Part shown: positions 16,667 to 25,872 of the stretch, one piece after another
Layout of the letters: each line of letters starts with the position of its first letter
How positions within the stretch are numbered: the stretch's first letter is position 1
Source of the DNA: CAZSHX01 sp964606895
Lineage (GTDB): Bacteria > Bacteroidota > Ignavibacteria > Kapaibacteriales > UBA2268
DNA: 54,640 bases
Assembly (NCBI GenBank): GCA_964606895.1
Contig: CAZSHX010000027.1
Coordinates: forward strand, 1-54,640
Direction of reading: 5' to 3'
The notes under the pieces: generated by a model
What the model saw: only the letters and a program-made list of their open reading frames with translations
What the model was told of the DNA's origin: nothing
The model's database searches: none
Translations under genes and position numbers: made by a program

Positions 16667-17605
16667 TTATTTGTTCAGTCTTTTTTTGAAATCCAATACG
16701 GTTTTTTTCAATCCTTCTTTTCTGTTTACTTTAGGTTCCCAACCGAGTATAGCCTTTGCCCTTGTAATGTCGGGCTGGCGTACTTTCGGGTCATCTGCAG
16801 GCAAATCTTCAAATATTATTACACTTTTCGAATCGGTAAGCTCAATAATTTCTTTTGCAAGTTCGAGCATTGTCAGTTCGTCAGGATTGCCAATGTTCAC
16901 GGGCATAATTTCATCAGAAAGAAGAAGTCTGCGGATACCTTCAACCAAGTCATCAACATAACATACTGAACGGGTTTGCGAGCCGTCACCAAAAACAGTT
17001 ACGGGTTCGTTGTTCAATGCCTGCGAAAGGAACGCAGGGATTGCTCTGCCGTCGTTGATTCTCATTCGGGGACCGTAAGTATTGAAAATGCGGACAATCC
17101 TCGTCTCGAGTCCGTGATAGCGGTGGTAAGCCATTGTCATTGCCTCGGCAAATCTTTTTGCTTCGTCGTAAACTCCGCGGAAGCCGACAGGATTCACATT
17201 TCCCCAGTATGTTTCGGGTTGAGGGTGAATCAACGGGTCGCCATAGGTTTCGCTTGTGCTTGCAATCAGGTAGCGAGCATTTTTTTCTTTTGCCAGTCCC
17301 AAAGTTTTGTGAGTTCCCAAAGAACCGACTTTCAGGGTTTGGATTGGAAGTTTCAGGTAATCTATCGGCGAAGCCGGAGATGCGAAATGGAGAATATAAT
17401 CGAGGTCACCGGAAATATATGTAAATTCTGTTACGTCGTGTTGTATGAATTTAAAATTCGGATTTCCGAACAAATGAGCAATGTTTTCCGGCGAACCGGT
17501 GATGAAATTGTCAATACAATAAACAAAGTCGCCTTCGGCTATGAACCTGTCGCATAAATGCGAACCAAGAAATCCTGCCCCGCCTGTTATCAATACTTTT
17601 GCCAT
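16667..17605 (-). CDS. UDP-glucuronate decarboxylase (UDP-xylose synthase)
   Basis: 312 residues with an AAGGAAAC RBS. It is an extended short-chain dehydrogenase/reductase converting UDP-glucuronate to UDP-xylose for surface polysaccharide. The Rossmann motif is TGGAGFLGSHL (residue ~8). Then come FASPASPIDYLKLPIQTLK, the catalytic STSETYGDP and YDEAKRFAE (YxxxK), RIFNTYGPRM, and GDGSQTRSVCYVDDLV. The FASPASP, SETYGDP and YDEAKR blocks are characteristic of the UXS clade rather than GalE. No ArnA-type formyltransferase domain is fused. On the minus strand a TACTTTTG box about 50 bases upstream (with TTTG 22 bases before it) could be its promoter. It is divergent from the next gene. Confidence 0.92.
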   Translation of the reverse strand: MAKVLITGGAGFLGSHLCDRFIAEGDFVYCIDNFITGSPENIAHLFGNPNFKFIQHDVTEFTYISGDLDYILHFASPASPIDYLKLPIQTLKVGSLGTHKTLGLAKEKNARYLIASTSETYGDPLIHPQPETYWGNVNPVGFRGVYDEAKRFAEAMTMAYHRYHGLETRIVRIFNTYGPRMRINDGRAIPAFLSQALNNEPVTVFGDGSQTRSVCYVDDLVEGIRRLLLSDEIMPVNIGNPDELTMLELAKEIIELTDSKSVIIFEDLPADDPKVRQPDITRAKAILGWEPKVNRKEGLKKTVLDFKKRLNK

Positions 17606-17775
17606 GTTTCCTTATTAAAAATTGTTTTAGTAAAACCACAGAATTCAAAAGTAAATAAAAATTTATATACTTTCACAAAAAAATTCATTATTACATGTTC
17701 GAAATTATAATTATTTTTGTAGTCTGTAAATCTTTTTACGAACAATATTTACTTAATTTATTATAAGGAACAGCT

Positions 17776-18747
17776 ATGAAAAAAGAAATCAAGAAAATCC
17801 TTGTTACAGGTTCAGTCGGGCAAATCGGCTCTGAATTGACCTTGGAACTTCGCAAAAAATACGGTGCTGAAAACGTTATCGCCACCGGACGCAAAACCGA
17901 ACCAAGCAAAGAATTGCTCGAATCCGGTCCTTTCCACTATATTGATGTCAACAATATTGATTCTGTGGAAGAAATGATTAAAAAATACAATATTGATACC
18001 GTTGTGCACATGGCGGCTATTCTTTCCGGTGTAGGCGAGAAAAACCCTATGGTTTGCTGGGATGTGAATATGAACGGAACAATTAACGTTCTCAATCTTG
18101 CCGTCAAATACGAAATGGCAAGAGTTATCATGCCAAGTTCGATTGCAGTCTGGGGTCCCGGCACTCCTGCAATTGCACCACAGGAAACAGCTTTGAAACC
18201 TACAACAATGTATGGCATAACGAAAGTTTGCGGCGAGCTTCTTGCAGATTATTATGTTCGCAAATTCGGTCTTGACTGCCGCGGTTTACGTTACCCCGGA
18301 ATCATTTCTTCCGAAACCCTGCCCGGCGGCGGAACAACGGACTATGCAGTTGCAATTTACTACGAAGCCGTGAAGAAAAACAATTATACATGTTTCGTCA
18401 AAGAAGACACACGCCTTCCGATGATGTATATGCCCGATTGTATCAAGGCTACAATTGATTTGATGGTTGCTCCTTTCGAAACACTTAAACACCATAATGA
18501 TTTCAACGTCGGTGCAATGAGTTTCGATGTGAAAACATTGGCTGATTCAATCAGAAAATACAAACCCGGATTCACAATTTCCTACGAACCCGATTTCCGT
18601 CAGGCAATTGCCGATTCGTGGCCCGATGGTGTTGACGATACTGCCGCACGTGAAGAGTGGGGATGGAAACCGGCTTGGGATTTGGATGCAATGACCAAAG
18701 ACATGCTCGACAATCTTCAGGGAAAATTCGAAAAAGGCTTAATCTAA
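17776..18747 (+). CDS. SDR-type L-threonine 3-dehydrogenase
   Basis: 323 residues, RBS ATAAGGAACAGCT. It is an NAD-dependent epimerase-like enzyme of the bacterial/metazoan L-threonine dehydrogenase family (not the zinc type), which makes 2-amino-3-ketobutyrate. Visible are ILVTGSVGQIGSELTLEL, VVHMAAILSGVGEKNP, IMPSSIAVWGP, the catalytic MYGITKVCGELL (YxxxK), LRYPGIISSETLPGGGTTDY and RLPMMYMPDCIKATIDLM. The RYPG…GGGTTDYA and LPMMYM.D blocks are specific to this family. No kbl (glycine C-acetyltransferase) gene is adjacent, so the pathway partner lies elsewhere. A strong terminator follows. Confidence 0.9.
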   Translation: MKKEIKKILVTGSVGQIGSELTLELRKKYGAENVIATGRKTEPSKELLESGPFHYIDVNNIDSVEEMIKKYNIDTVVHMAAILSGVGEKNPMVCWDVNMNGTINVLNLAVKYEMARVIMPSSIAVWGPGTPAIAPQETALKPTTMYGITKVCGELLADYYVRKFGLDCRGLRYPGIISSETLPGGGTTDYAVAIYYEAVKKNNYTCFVKEDTRLPMMYMPDCIKATIDLMVAPFETLKHHNDFNVGAMSFDVKTLADSIRKYKPGFTISYEPDFRQAIADSWPDGVDDTAAREEWGWKPAWDLDAMTKDMLDNLQGKFEKGLI

Positions 18748-18779
18748 TACCTTTCGGTTTATCTTGGCTATTTTAATGA

Positions 18780-18820
18780 GATGTCCAACACTCCAAAAGT
18801 GTTGGACATCTTTTTTTTTT
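18780..18820 (+). terminator. Rho-independent terminator after threonine dehydrogenase
   Basis: GATGTCCAACACT and AGTGTTGGACATC form a perfect 13-bp stem with a five-base loop, followed by ten T residues. It lies 32 bases after the stop. Confidence 0.95.
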
Positions 18821-18828
18821 AGTAAATT

Positions 18829-18951
18829 ATTCAATCCGATGAGAGCTTGAAATTTTCAACCATCACAACTTATTCTTATTTACTACCGGCTTATGGGTTT
18901 GGTATTTCTTTGGGAGTTGGAAATAAAATGAGTATGTTTGTAAAGATATGA
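18829..18951 (+). pseudogene. Relic of a T9SS sorting-domain 3' end
   Basis: An open stretch without a start codon ends LLPAYGFGISLGVGN then KMSMFVKI and a TGA at 18949-18951. The last ~38 bases differ at only about six positions from the 3' end of the T9SS gene ending at 23549 (GAGTTGG..ATAAA..AGTA.GTTTGT.AAGATATGA). The body of the gene is gone. It may be a deletion relic or a copied gene tail between a terminator and comM. Confidence 0.6.
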
Positions 18952-19038
18952 ACATATTAATTAGTAATTTTGAATTGTGTATTGGATTGATAGATAATAT
19001 ATGACAAAACCAAATTTACATAGAAATTAAGGATATTG

Positions 19039-20580
19039 ATGTATTCAAAACTCTTTTCAGCATCTGTTTTTGGAATTAATGCATTTCCTGTTGAAATTGA
19101 AACACATCTCGACAGCAATATGCCCACTTTTCTGATTGTTGGTCTTCCCGATTCTGCCGTTAAAGAATCAAGAGAAAGAGTGATTTCAGCAATTAAAAAT
19201 TCGAATTACATGTTTCCTTCCAAACGGATTACAATTAATCTGGCTCCTGCAGATATTCGCAAAGAAGGAAGTGCATTCGATTTGCCGATTGCTCTTGGGA
19301 TTCTTTCGGCTATGGAAATTTTCAAAAATGAATCACTCGAGAAATCAATAACTCTGGGTGAACTTGCTCTGGACGGACAACTACGCCCCATTCACGGTGC
19401 ATTGTCAATCGCCCTCGAAGCAAAAAAGCAGGGATTTCTGAGAATATTACTCCCCTCGGCAAATGCAGACGAAGCCGCGTTGGTAGAAGATTTGGAAGTT
19501 TTTCCGATTGATTCGCTCAATCAGGCTGTTGACTTTTTGAACGGTGAAGTACAAATCGAAAGAAAACGGGTTGATATCAAAGCCATCTTTGAGGAAAGCC
19601 AGAAGTCACATCTTCACAATCTGAACGATGTTCGCGGACAGGAAAACGTCAAAAGAGCATTGGAAGTTGCCGCCGCAGGCGGGCACAACCTCCTGATGCT
19701 TGGTCCTCCGGGTTCGGGCAAAACTATGCTTGCCCAGAGAATCCCCACAATTCTTCCTCCTCTTTCGCTTGAAGAATCGCTCGAAACAACGAAAATTCAT
19801 TCGGTGGCAGGCATCTTAGCCGCACATGAAGCTCTCGTGACAATTCGTCCTTTCCGTTCACCCCATCATACAATTTCTGATGCGGCACTTGTCGGCGGAG
19901 GAATGAACAAAATCCGTCCGGGCGAAATTTCATTGAGCCACCACGGTGTTTTGTTCCTTGATGAATTGCCTGAATTTGCCCGAAATGTTCTCGAAGTTCT
20001 TCGTCAGCCGATTGAGGACAAGAAAATATCCATTTCGAGAACTAAAATGTCTATTGAATATCCTGCAAACTTCATGCTTGTTTGCTCGATGAATCCCTGC
20101 CCATGCGGAAATTACGGGAATCCGATGAAGGAATGCACCTGCAATCCTGCCGCAATTCTGAAATATCTTTCCAAAATATCGGGTCCTTTGCTCGACAGGA
20201 TTGACATCCATGTGGACGTACCTGCCGTTAAGTATCAAGACCTTTCTTCTGCAAGAGTTGGAGAGTCATCGGATGTCGTACGAAACAGGGTGATTGACGC
20301 AAGGGCTGTTCAAACTGAACGGTTCAAGAACAGTAAAGGAATTTTCAAAAATGCCGATATGGGTTCTAAAGACATCAGAATTTTTTGTGAACTTGATGCT
20401 CCTTCGCAGGAATTGCTCAAAATGGCGGTTACAAAGCTTGGTTTTTCAGCCAGAGCCTACGACAGAATTCAGAAAGTAGCAAGAACTATTGCTGATTTGG
20501 GTGGTTCGGACAGAATCAAACCCGAGCACATCAGTGAAGCAATACAATACAGAACACTTGACAGAGAATATTGGAAATAA
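19039..20580 (+). CDS. comM: YifB/ComM-family Mg-chelatase-like AAA+ ATPase
   Basis: 513 residues from the ATG at 19039 (AAGGA upstream). ComM is a hexameric AAA+ helicase that promotes branch migration during natural transformation; YifB homologues are widespread. The N-terminal ~180 residues form the Lon-like ChlI domain (VGLPDSAVKESRERV, GSAFDLPIALGIL). The AAA+ core has Walker A LGPPGSGKTMLAQR, FRSPHHTISDAALVGGG, Walker B GVLFLDELPEF and the zinc-like CSMNPCPCGNYG motif. The C-terminal lid contains LLDRIDIHVDVP and SARAYDRIQKVARTIADL. It is followed after one base by the CHAD gene, which suggests cotranslation. Confidence 0.95.
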   Translation: MYSKLFSASVFGINAFPVEIETHLDSNMPTFLIVGLPDSAVKESRERVISAIKNSNYMFPSKRITINLAPADIRKEGSAFDLPIALGILSAMEIFKNESLEKSITLGELALDGQLRPIHGALSIALEAKKQGFLRILLPSANADEAALVEDLEVFPIDSLNQAVDFLNGEVQIERKRVDIKAIFEESQKSHLHNLNDVRGQENVKRALEVAAAGGHNLLMLGPPGSGKTMLAQRIPTILPPLSLEESLETTKIHSVAGILAAHEALVTIRPFRSPHHTISDAALVGGGMNKIRPGEISLSHHGVLFLDELPEFARNVLEVLRQPIEDKKISISRTKMSIEYPANFMLVCSMNPCPCGNYGNPMKECTCNPAAILKYLSKISGPLLDRIDIHVDVPAVKYQDLSSARVGESSDVVRNRVIDARAVQTERFKNSKGIFKNADMGSKDIRIFCELDAPSQELLKMAVTKLGFSARAYDRIQKVARTIADLGGSDRIKPEHISEAIQYRTLDREYWK

Positions 20581-20581
20581 A

Positions 20582-21478
20582 ATGAAATTAACTGAAAAAG
20601 ACCTCCTTGTAGAATTTGTTTTAAACTCCCTTGAGACTTCTTTCGGGAAGTTCAAGCATAATTTTTCTGAATGCAAACGTCATTTTTCTGAGGAGAGTGT
20701 GCATGATTTCCGCGTTTCCATGCGGCGGTTCATGGCTTTGCTCGATTTGCTCAATCAGGTTTATCCCAGAAAATATCTTTTGGATATAAGGAAAATTCTG
20801 AAAAAGGAATTAAAAGTTTTCAATCCTCTACGCGACAATCAGGTACAGATTCTAAACCTTAGGAGCCTGATTTACACTTATCCTGCACTTTTTACATATT
20901 ACGTAAAACAATTGCATGATGAGCAGATTTTTATCAATCAGATTAAAGTTACATTGGACGACCTCTCGATTCATGATATTGAAGGATTGATGTTTTTCAT
21001 TATGATGGATATGAAAGACAGATTAAGGAAGGAACAAGGCGGATTTTCGGGGATGTTTACGGCGGCGAAACAATCGTTTGATTCTCTGATTGAAAAAAGA
21101 AATGATGTTGATATTAAAAACCTTGAAACAGTTCACAAGCTGAGGATTGCATTTAAAAAATTCAGGTACGTTGTTGAAATGCTTTTTCCTTATATCCATT
21201 ATCCAAAAGAAATTCTGAAGCGGCTGAAAGGCATGCAGAATATTCTGGGCGAAATTCAGGACAATCGCGTTTTTTTCGCTCAGGTTTCAATTTTTATATC
21301 TGAATCTGAAACATCACTTCAGGAGTTTTACAAAAAACCATTACAGGACATACTTGCAAAAAGGAATAAACTTTTGACCGATCTCTCCGATTGCCTTGGG
21401 AATATTGATACTCTATGGAATGAAGAATACTTCAAAATCAAGAAACATTCAAGCAGTAAAGAAAACGAAAAGAAATAA
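20582..21478 (+). CDS. CHAD domain protein
   Basis: 298 residues from the ATG at 20582, one base after the comM stop. A longer frame reading back into comM was rejected. The CHAD (conserved histidine alpha-helical) domain is visible from its two signature helices: ESVHDFRVSMRRFMALLDLL (residues ~36-55) and TVHKLRIAFKKFRYVVEMLF (residues ~182-201). CHAD proteins bind polyphosphate through these basic, His-containing helices. The protein has no CYTH or other enzymatic domain. Overlap-style coupling to comM is unusual and may be only operon compaction. The Arg/Lys-rich helices are intact. Confidence 0.88.
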   Translation: MKLTEKDLLVEFVLNSLETSFGKFKHNFSECKRHFSEESVHDFRVSMRRFMALLDLLNQVYPRKYLLDIRKILKKELKVFNPLRDNQVQILNLRSLIYTYPALFTYYVKQLHDEQIFINQIKVTLDDLSIHDIEGLMFFIMMDMKDRLRKEQGGFSGMFTAAKQSFDSLIEKRNDVDIKNLETVHKLRIAFKKFRYVVEMLFPYIHYPKEILKRLKGMQNILGEIQDNRVFFAQVSIFISESETSLQEFYKKPLQDILAKRNKLLTDLSDCLGNIDTLWNEEYFKIKKHSSSKENEKK

Positions 21479-21569
21479 TTTTTTTCAATAGTCAGATATT
21501 GCCTACTAACCATTTGTAGAGAACAAATAACGACGACCGAACTTTTGAAGTCGCCAAAAAGGAACAATA

Positions 21570-23549
21570 ATGAAAATTTTTAAATTCAGATTCGCAGCAT
21601 TTTCTTTCATGTTTTTCATACTAATATTTTCTGAAAGTTATTCAGTAATTAAAGATTGGAAAGAAATTGATAGGGCATTACCACCTAGTTCAACTTCCTA
21701 TTCTTCTCTCAAATGTGCTGACTCATTAAATTGTTTTGTTTGGGGTGCCATTTTGGGTACTTGGGGTTATTATTTCAGAAGAACTACTGATGGCGGTCAA
21801 ATATGGAAAGACGTATATCTTGATTCTTCTTATTATAATAGCGGTTCGGATTATAAATTTCTTCCTCGAATCAGAGAAATTTCTTATTCAAATCAAAATT
21901 TATTTATAGCTATTGGAGACTCCGGGACTATCATTCGTTCAACGAACAAAGGTATGACATGGAAAAAAATCACATTTATGAAGAATAAGTTTTTTTTTAA
22001 AATTAGGATGTACGACGATAAATATGGTATTGCCATGTGTGGATTATACAATCCAGTTACTATAGAACCACATTATACTGAGGATGGAGGACAAACATGG
22101 TACAAAATGAATTATCCTCCATTTATTGAATCAACATTGTTTGAGGATTATCAATTTTTAAACAAAAATCTATTTGTTGCTTTGGTAAAAACCGATTCAA
22201 TTCATGCATACCTGCTTTGGGTTAAAGGAAACTGGGATGAGTGGCATTTAGAATCAGCATTCAATGACAGTTATTATATGAATTTTTTAAATGAAAAGGA
22301 AGGATGGCTATCCGGTGGAAAATTATTAGACCAAAATGGTAATTTTTCACAAACAATATATCATACAACAGATGCAGGCAAAAACTGGGATGTGCAAAGG
22401 GATACAAACTTTAATGCGGCAACAATTCATGAATTGATATTTGTTAATAAAAATTATGGAATGGCTGTAAGTAATTGGGGTTGTTATTTCACAACAACTA
22501 ACGGCGGGAGAAAATGGAACGAATTTCGAATGGTTGACCGTCCTAATGACCAATATTATTCGTTAAGAGAGTTACAGGTCGTTTCTGATAAAAATGCTTA
22601 TGTGATTGCAGGACGTGGAACTATTTACAAATATACCCGTGATTTAACAGAACCACAGAACCATGAACCCAAAATACCCATTAAACCTCAGGGTAACTCT
22701 CCAGATTCAGTTTATTTAAGCTATACATATTCTACTAAGACTTCCGACCCTGATGGAGATTCCGTCAAGTATTATTTTGATTGGGGTGATGGGAAATTGT
22801 CTGAATGGACAAACCTTTCTGGTTCCAGTGAACAGATTTCTGTTTCTCATACATGGGATTCTACCGGGTTTTTTCAGGTTAGAGTTAAAGCCAGAGATAA
22901 AGACGAAATGGAAAGCGAATGGTCTAATGCTCTGCTTGTAAAGGTTATCGGAGATGTGAAACCTCAAAATCGTCCGCCTGATAAACCGACAAAACCGGAA
23001 GGCAGTATGGTTGATTCAATTTATAAATCTTATGAATATTTCAGCAAGGCAAATGATATTGATGGTGATTCGTTAAGTTACTTTTTTGACTGGGGTGACA
23101 GCACTGCTTCCGAGTGGACTGAATATTTCAGTTCAGGAACTCAAGTGGTAAGTTCCCATACATGGAACAAAACAGGAGAGTTCACAGTATCGGTCAGAGC
23201 AAAAGATACAAAAGAATCATTGAGCAACTGGTCGGACTCATTAAAAATTGAAGTAGTTGGAAAAATTATCGGTGTTGAAGAAGTATTCAAATCAATGCTT
23301 CCTGATATTTATCCAAATCCTACTGAAGATTTCAGTGAAATCTCTGTAGGGTTAAGGCATGCCTTGACCAACACAGACATCCGCATCTTCAATGTTTTTG
23401 GTGAAACGGTTATTCAGTCTCCTGAATTCTTAAATAATTCACATTTCACAATTTTCAATTCTCAATTAAGAATTAACGTTTCGGGTTTGCCGTCGGGTGT
23501 TTATTTTGTGAGAGTTGGGGATAAAGTTAGTAAGTTTGTGAAGATATGA
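21570..23549 (+). CDS. T9SS-exported BNR/PKD protein
   Basis: 659 residues with a signal peptide (MKIFKFRFAAFSFMFFILIF). Residues ~30-350 carry at least five YCF48/BNR-type propeller motifs (TTDGGQIWK, STNKGMTWKK, TEDGGQTWYK, TTDAGKNWDV, TTNGGRKWNE). Two Ig-like PKD modules follow (residues ~375-465 and ~475-565), each with DPDGDSVKYYFDWGD-type cores and VSHTWD. The C-terminus is a T9SS type-A sorting domain, IYPNPTEDF … SGLPSGVYFVRVGDKVSKFVKI. It should be secreted through the outer membrane by T9SS and attached to the surface or released. Two loops of the sorting domain are encoded by repeat DNA (23350-23369 and ~23430-23474). The stop overlaps the next start. Confidence 0.9.
   Translation: MKIFKFRFAAFSFMFFILIFSESYSVIKDWKEIDRALPPSSTSYSSLKCADSLNCFVWGAILGTWGYYFRRTTDGGQIWKDVYLDSSYYNSGSDYKFLPRIREISYSNQNLFIAIGDSGTIIRSTNKGMTWKKITFMKNKFFFKIRMYDDKYGIAMCGLYNPVTIEPHYTEDGGQTWYKMNYPPFIESTLFEDYQFLNKNLFVALVKTDSIHAYLLWVKGNWDEWHLESAFNDSYYMNFLNEKEGWLSGGKLLDQNGNFSQTIYHTTDAGKNWDVQRDTNFNAATIHELIFVNKNYGMAVSNWGCYFTTTNGGRKWNEFRMVDRPNDQYYSLRELQVVSDKNAYVIAGRGTIYKYTRDLTEPQNHEPKIPIKPQGNSPDSVYLSYTYSTKTSDPDGDSVKYYFDWGDGKLSEWTNLSGSSEQISVSHTWDSTGFFQVRVKARDKDEMESEWSNALLVKVIGDVKPQNRPPDKPTKPEGSMVDSIYKSYEYFSKANDIDGDSLSYFFDWGDSTASEWTEYFSSGTQVVSSHTWNKTGEFTVSVRAKDTKESLSNWSDSLKIEVVGKIIGVEEVFKSMLPDIYPNPTEDFSEISVGLRHALTNTDIRIFNVFGETVIQSPEFLNNSHFTIFNSQLRINVSGLPSGVYFVRVGDKVSKFVKI
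23350..23369. repeat. GGTCAAGGCATGCCTTGACC palindrome in T9SS domain, copy 1
   Basis: One mismatch from the perfect 20-base palindrome (GGTT at the left), preceded by GTA to give GTAGGGTTAAGG. It is in frame and encodes GLRHALTN between strands EISV and DIRIFNVFG of the sorting domain. Confidence 0.85.
23430..23474. repeat. CAATTCTCAATT-type repeat in T9SS domain
   Basis: Nested TTCACA / CAATTTTCAATTCTCAATT / AAGAATT units encode LNNSHFTIFNSQLRI just before NVSGLPSG. The same loop of the protein ending at 50617 is encoded by a related repeat (50691-50739). Confidence 0.7.
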
Positions 23550-25774
23550 TGGAAAAAATTATGAAAAAGTCAATCTTGATATTACTTTTTAATACATCTT
23601 TGCTTTTTGCAACTACCGAATTGAAATATGAATCCATGATGTCGGATTTCAATGGTGTTGCTTCAAGCGATTCATCCATAATTTGTTATGGAACAAATGG
23701 TGTTTTATTGCGATCCTCTGATTTGGGTGCAACTTGGGACCAGATTCAAATCGCTCACGATACTGTTACAATTCTGAAAATAATAAATTTTAAAGGAGAG
23801 TATTGGGGAATCACCGATAACAGTAATATCGTTTATTCTTCTGCTCAAGGGAAGTATTGGTCCCTGACCCGTACTTCCCGAAAATTTTACGATATCCAGT
23901 TTTACAATGATAAAATGTATTTGTTATCTGATAATTCTATCATTTGTTATGATAATTTTGGCAATGAACTGGATATTACTTCATTTAACTTAAAAATTAA
24001 ACCTAAGGAATTTGGTATCATTAATGATTATTTCATTTTATCTGCGGACACAGGAGCTATTTTTATTCAAAATATTATTGATAAAACAGATACTGCATTT
24101 ATAGATTTCAAAATTTCCGGTTTATGTACCAACTGTAATATACCGACCAATTTTCAATTCAGCAGTTCAGCAGTTTTAATTTCCACCGGAGATAATATCC
24201 TTCAGTCCACAACCAACACAAAAAAATGGGTGAAAATTGCAAAAAATGGAGGATTATTTAAAATCCACAACAATGTTATTTACAACATTTCTCAGAATGT
24301 TTACTATCCTCAATATTTGTTATCATCGCCAATGCTTTCTAAATTTGATAATGGCAATTACATTAACATTACCACTGAGATTGAAAGGAGATACTTTATA
24401 AGCCAGCAATTTGCAGATTATAAATTTATTAATGATAGTGTTATCATCTTAGCCGGTGCCAACAAGACAATTTTCAGAAGCTCGAATAAAGGAGAGTCAT
24501 GGGAATTGATTTCCAATAAAAGAAGTACATATCTAACATCATGGTACGATAGGAACTTCGGAGTAACATATAAAGAAAATGGATTGGTTTTTACAACGAG
24601 AAACGGGGGAATCACTTGGAAACCGCAAAAATTCACTGATACAACTATACATAGATTTAAATCAGGTAATTATGCCTTCGCAGGAAGCAATGGGCAATGT
24701 TTGATTAGTTATCCCTCAGGAAATGTCATTAATAAGAATAATATTTTATTTTCAAAAGACTATGGAGAAACATTTGTTCAGATTTTGGATGATAGTTTAC
24801 GAACGAATTGGTCCACTGTTGATGAATACATTGATAAAGATAAAAATGTGTTAATATATTATTCTTATGATGATCCCGAATATTATCAGGGTAGCCAGTT
24901 ATTTATTCTCGATAATAATTTATCATTCGTTAAAAGTGTTAAAATGTTTGACTCTTTAGTTTTGTTTCCTCGTACATTACAAAAAAGGAACGGTTATTTA
25001 GAATCTTTCGCGGCTTATCGTTACCCAAGTAAAAATATCATTATTGACTCTTGCGAGTTTTATCTGATTAAATCTAACGATGGAGAAAATTGGACTAAAG
25101 AACATATTTGCAGGATTTACGGTAATATAAAAACCGCATTTAGGATAAATGATAATGATTTTCTTCTCAATGTAAGAAGGGATACTGTAATAATAGATAC
25201 TGTAACCCATTATGGATTTATGATCGGCGATTTCTTTTTGATGAATTATCATACAAATACTAATAGTTATGATACACTTTTATTAAGTCATCGAAATCCT
25301 TTTCAAAAGGTTCTTAGTTGTAATGGAAAAGTATTTATTATCGGTTGGAAGACAGTATTCTCTTCCGATTCAACAAATTTATCAAAATATTCCTGGGATT
25401 CTATAACGTTTAATCCTTACCAGTCAATTTTTGTTTTAAATCAATTTGACAATGTTTTATATGGTGGTGCAACTTTGGGTACAAAGACTAACAATATGAA
25501 ATTTTTTCTTCCGACAATGATAAATGATGTTGAAAATGAGATTACTAATAAATCTGAGTTAATTTATCCGAATCCCGTCTCAGATTATTTAGTTTTAACA
25601 AACGAGATAGGAGCAAGTCATGAATTGCCCCTACAACCAATCGAAATCTTTTCGGCTCTCGGTTTAAAAGTGCTTGATACTGAGTGGCAAGAAAAGATTG
25701 ATGTTTCCAACTTACCGTCGGGAGTTTATTTTGTTAGAGTTGGGGATAAAGTAGTGAAGTTTGTGAAAATATAA
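23546..25774 (+). CDS. T9SS-exported BNR-like protein
   Basis: 742 residues; the start overlaps the previous stop (ATGA). An ATG at 23561 gives the neatest signal peptide (MKKSILILLFNTSLLFA). The body is a WD/BNR-like propeller with recurring SSDLGATWDQ, SSNKGESWEL, TRNGGITWKP and SNDGENWT motifs and many Asn/Tyr-rich strands. The C-terminus is a T9SS type-A sorting domain: IYPNPVSDYLVL … SNLPSGVYFVRVGDKVVKFVKI. It is probably cotranscribed with the preceding T9SS gene. Its first sorting-domain loop (EIGASHELPL) is encoded by a half-decayed GTAGGGGCAATTCATG-type palindrome. Function beyond surface display is unknown. Confidence 0.85.
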   Translation: MMEKIMKKSILILLFNTSLLFATTELKYESMMSDFNGVASSDSSIICYGTNGVLLRSSDLGATWDQIQIAHDTVTILKIINFKGEYWGITDNSNIVYSSAQGKYWSLTRTSRKFYDIQFYNDKMYLLSDNSIICYDNFGNELDITSFNLKIKPKEFGIINDYFILSADTGAIFIQNIIDKTDTAFIDFKISGLCTNCNIPTNFQFSSSAVLISTGDNILQSTTNTKKWVKIAKNGGLFKIHNNVIYNISQNVYYPQYLLSSPMLSKFDNGNYINITTEIERRYFISQQFADYKFINDSVIILAGANKTIFRSSNKGESWELISNKRSTYLTSWYDRNFGVTYKENGLVFTTRNGGITWKPQKFTDTTIHRFKSGNYAFAGSNGQCLISYPSGNVINKNNILFSKDYGETFVQILDDSLRTNWSTVDEYIDKDKNVLIYYSYDDPEYYQGSQLFILDNNLSFVKSVKMFDSLVLFPRTLQKRNGYLESFAAYRYPSKNIIIDSCEFYLIKSNDGENWTKEHICRIYGNIKTAFRINDNDFLLNVRRDTVIIDTVTHYGFMIGDFFLMNYHTNTNSYDTLLLSHRNPFQKVLSCNGKVFIIGWKTVFSSDSTNLSKYSWDSITFNPYQSIFVLNQFDNVLYGGATLGTKTNNMKFFLPTMINDVENEITNKSELIYPNPVSDYLVLTNEIGASHELPLQPIEIFSALGLKVLDTEWQEKIDVSNLPSGVYFVRVGDKVVKFVKI
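25608..25634. repeat. TAGGNGCAANTCATGAATTGC palindrome in T9SS domain
   Basis: TAGGAGCAAGTCATG followed by AATTGCCCCTA: an imperfect palindrome with a CATG centre and CCCTA end. It shares architecture (GTAGGG…CATG…CCCTAC) but not the arms of the GGTCAAGGCATG family. It occupies the same interstrand loop. Confidence 0.65.
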
Positions 25775-25808
25775 CAAATGGCTTTTTCGCAATAACCTTA
25801 AATTAAAA

Positions 25809-25837
25809 GAGATTTGCGATATAAACCCGCAAATCTC
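25809..25837. terminator. Hairpin between convergent genes
   Basis: GAGATTTGCG (25809-25818) and CGCAAATCTC (25828-25837) form a 10-bp stem with a nine-base loop, 35 bases after the T9SS gene. No clear T-run is present, so it may be a weak bidirectional terminator or another palindrome. Confidence 0.5.
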
Positions 25838-25872
25838 CATATAATGTATCAATGATTACTGACAAAAGAAAA

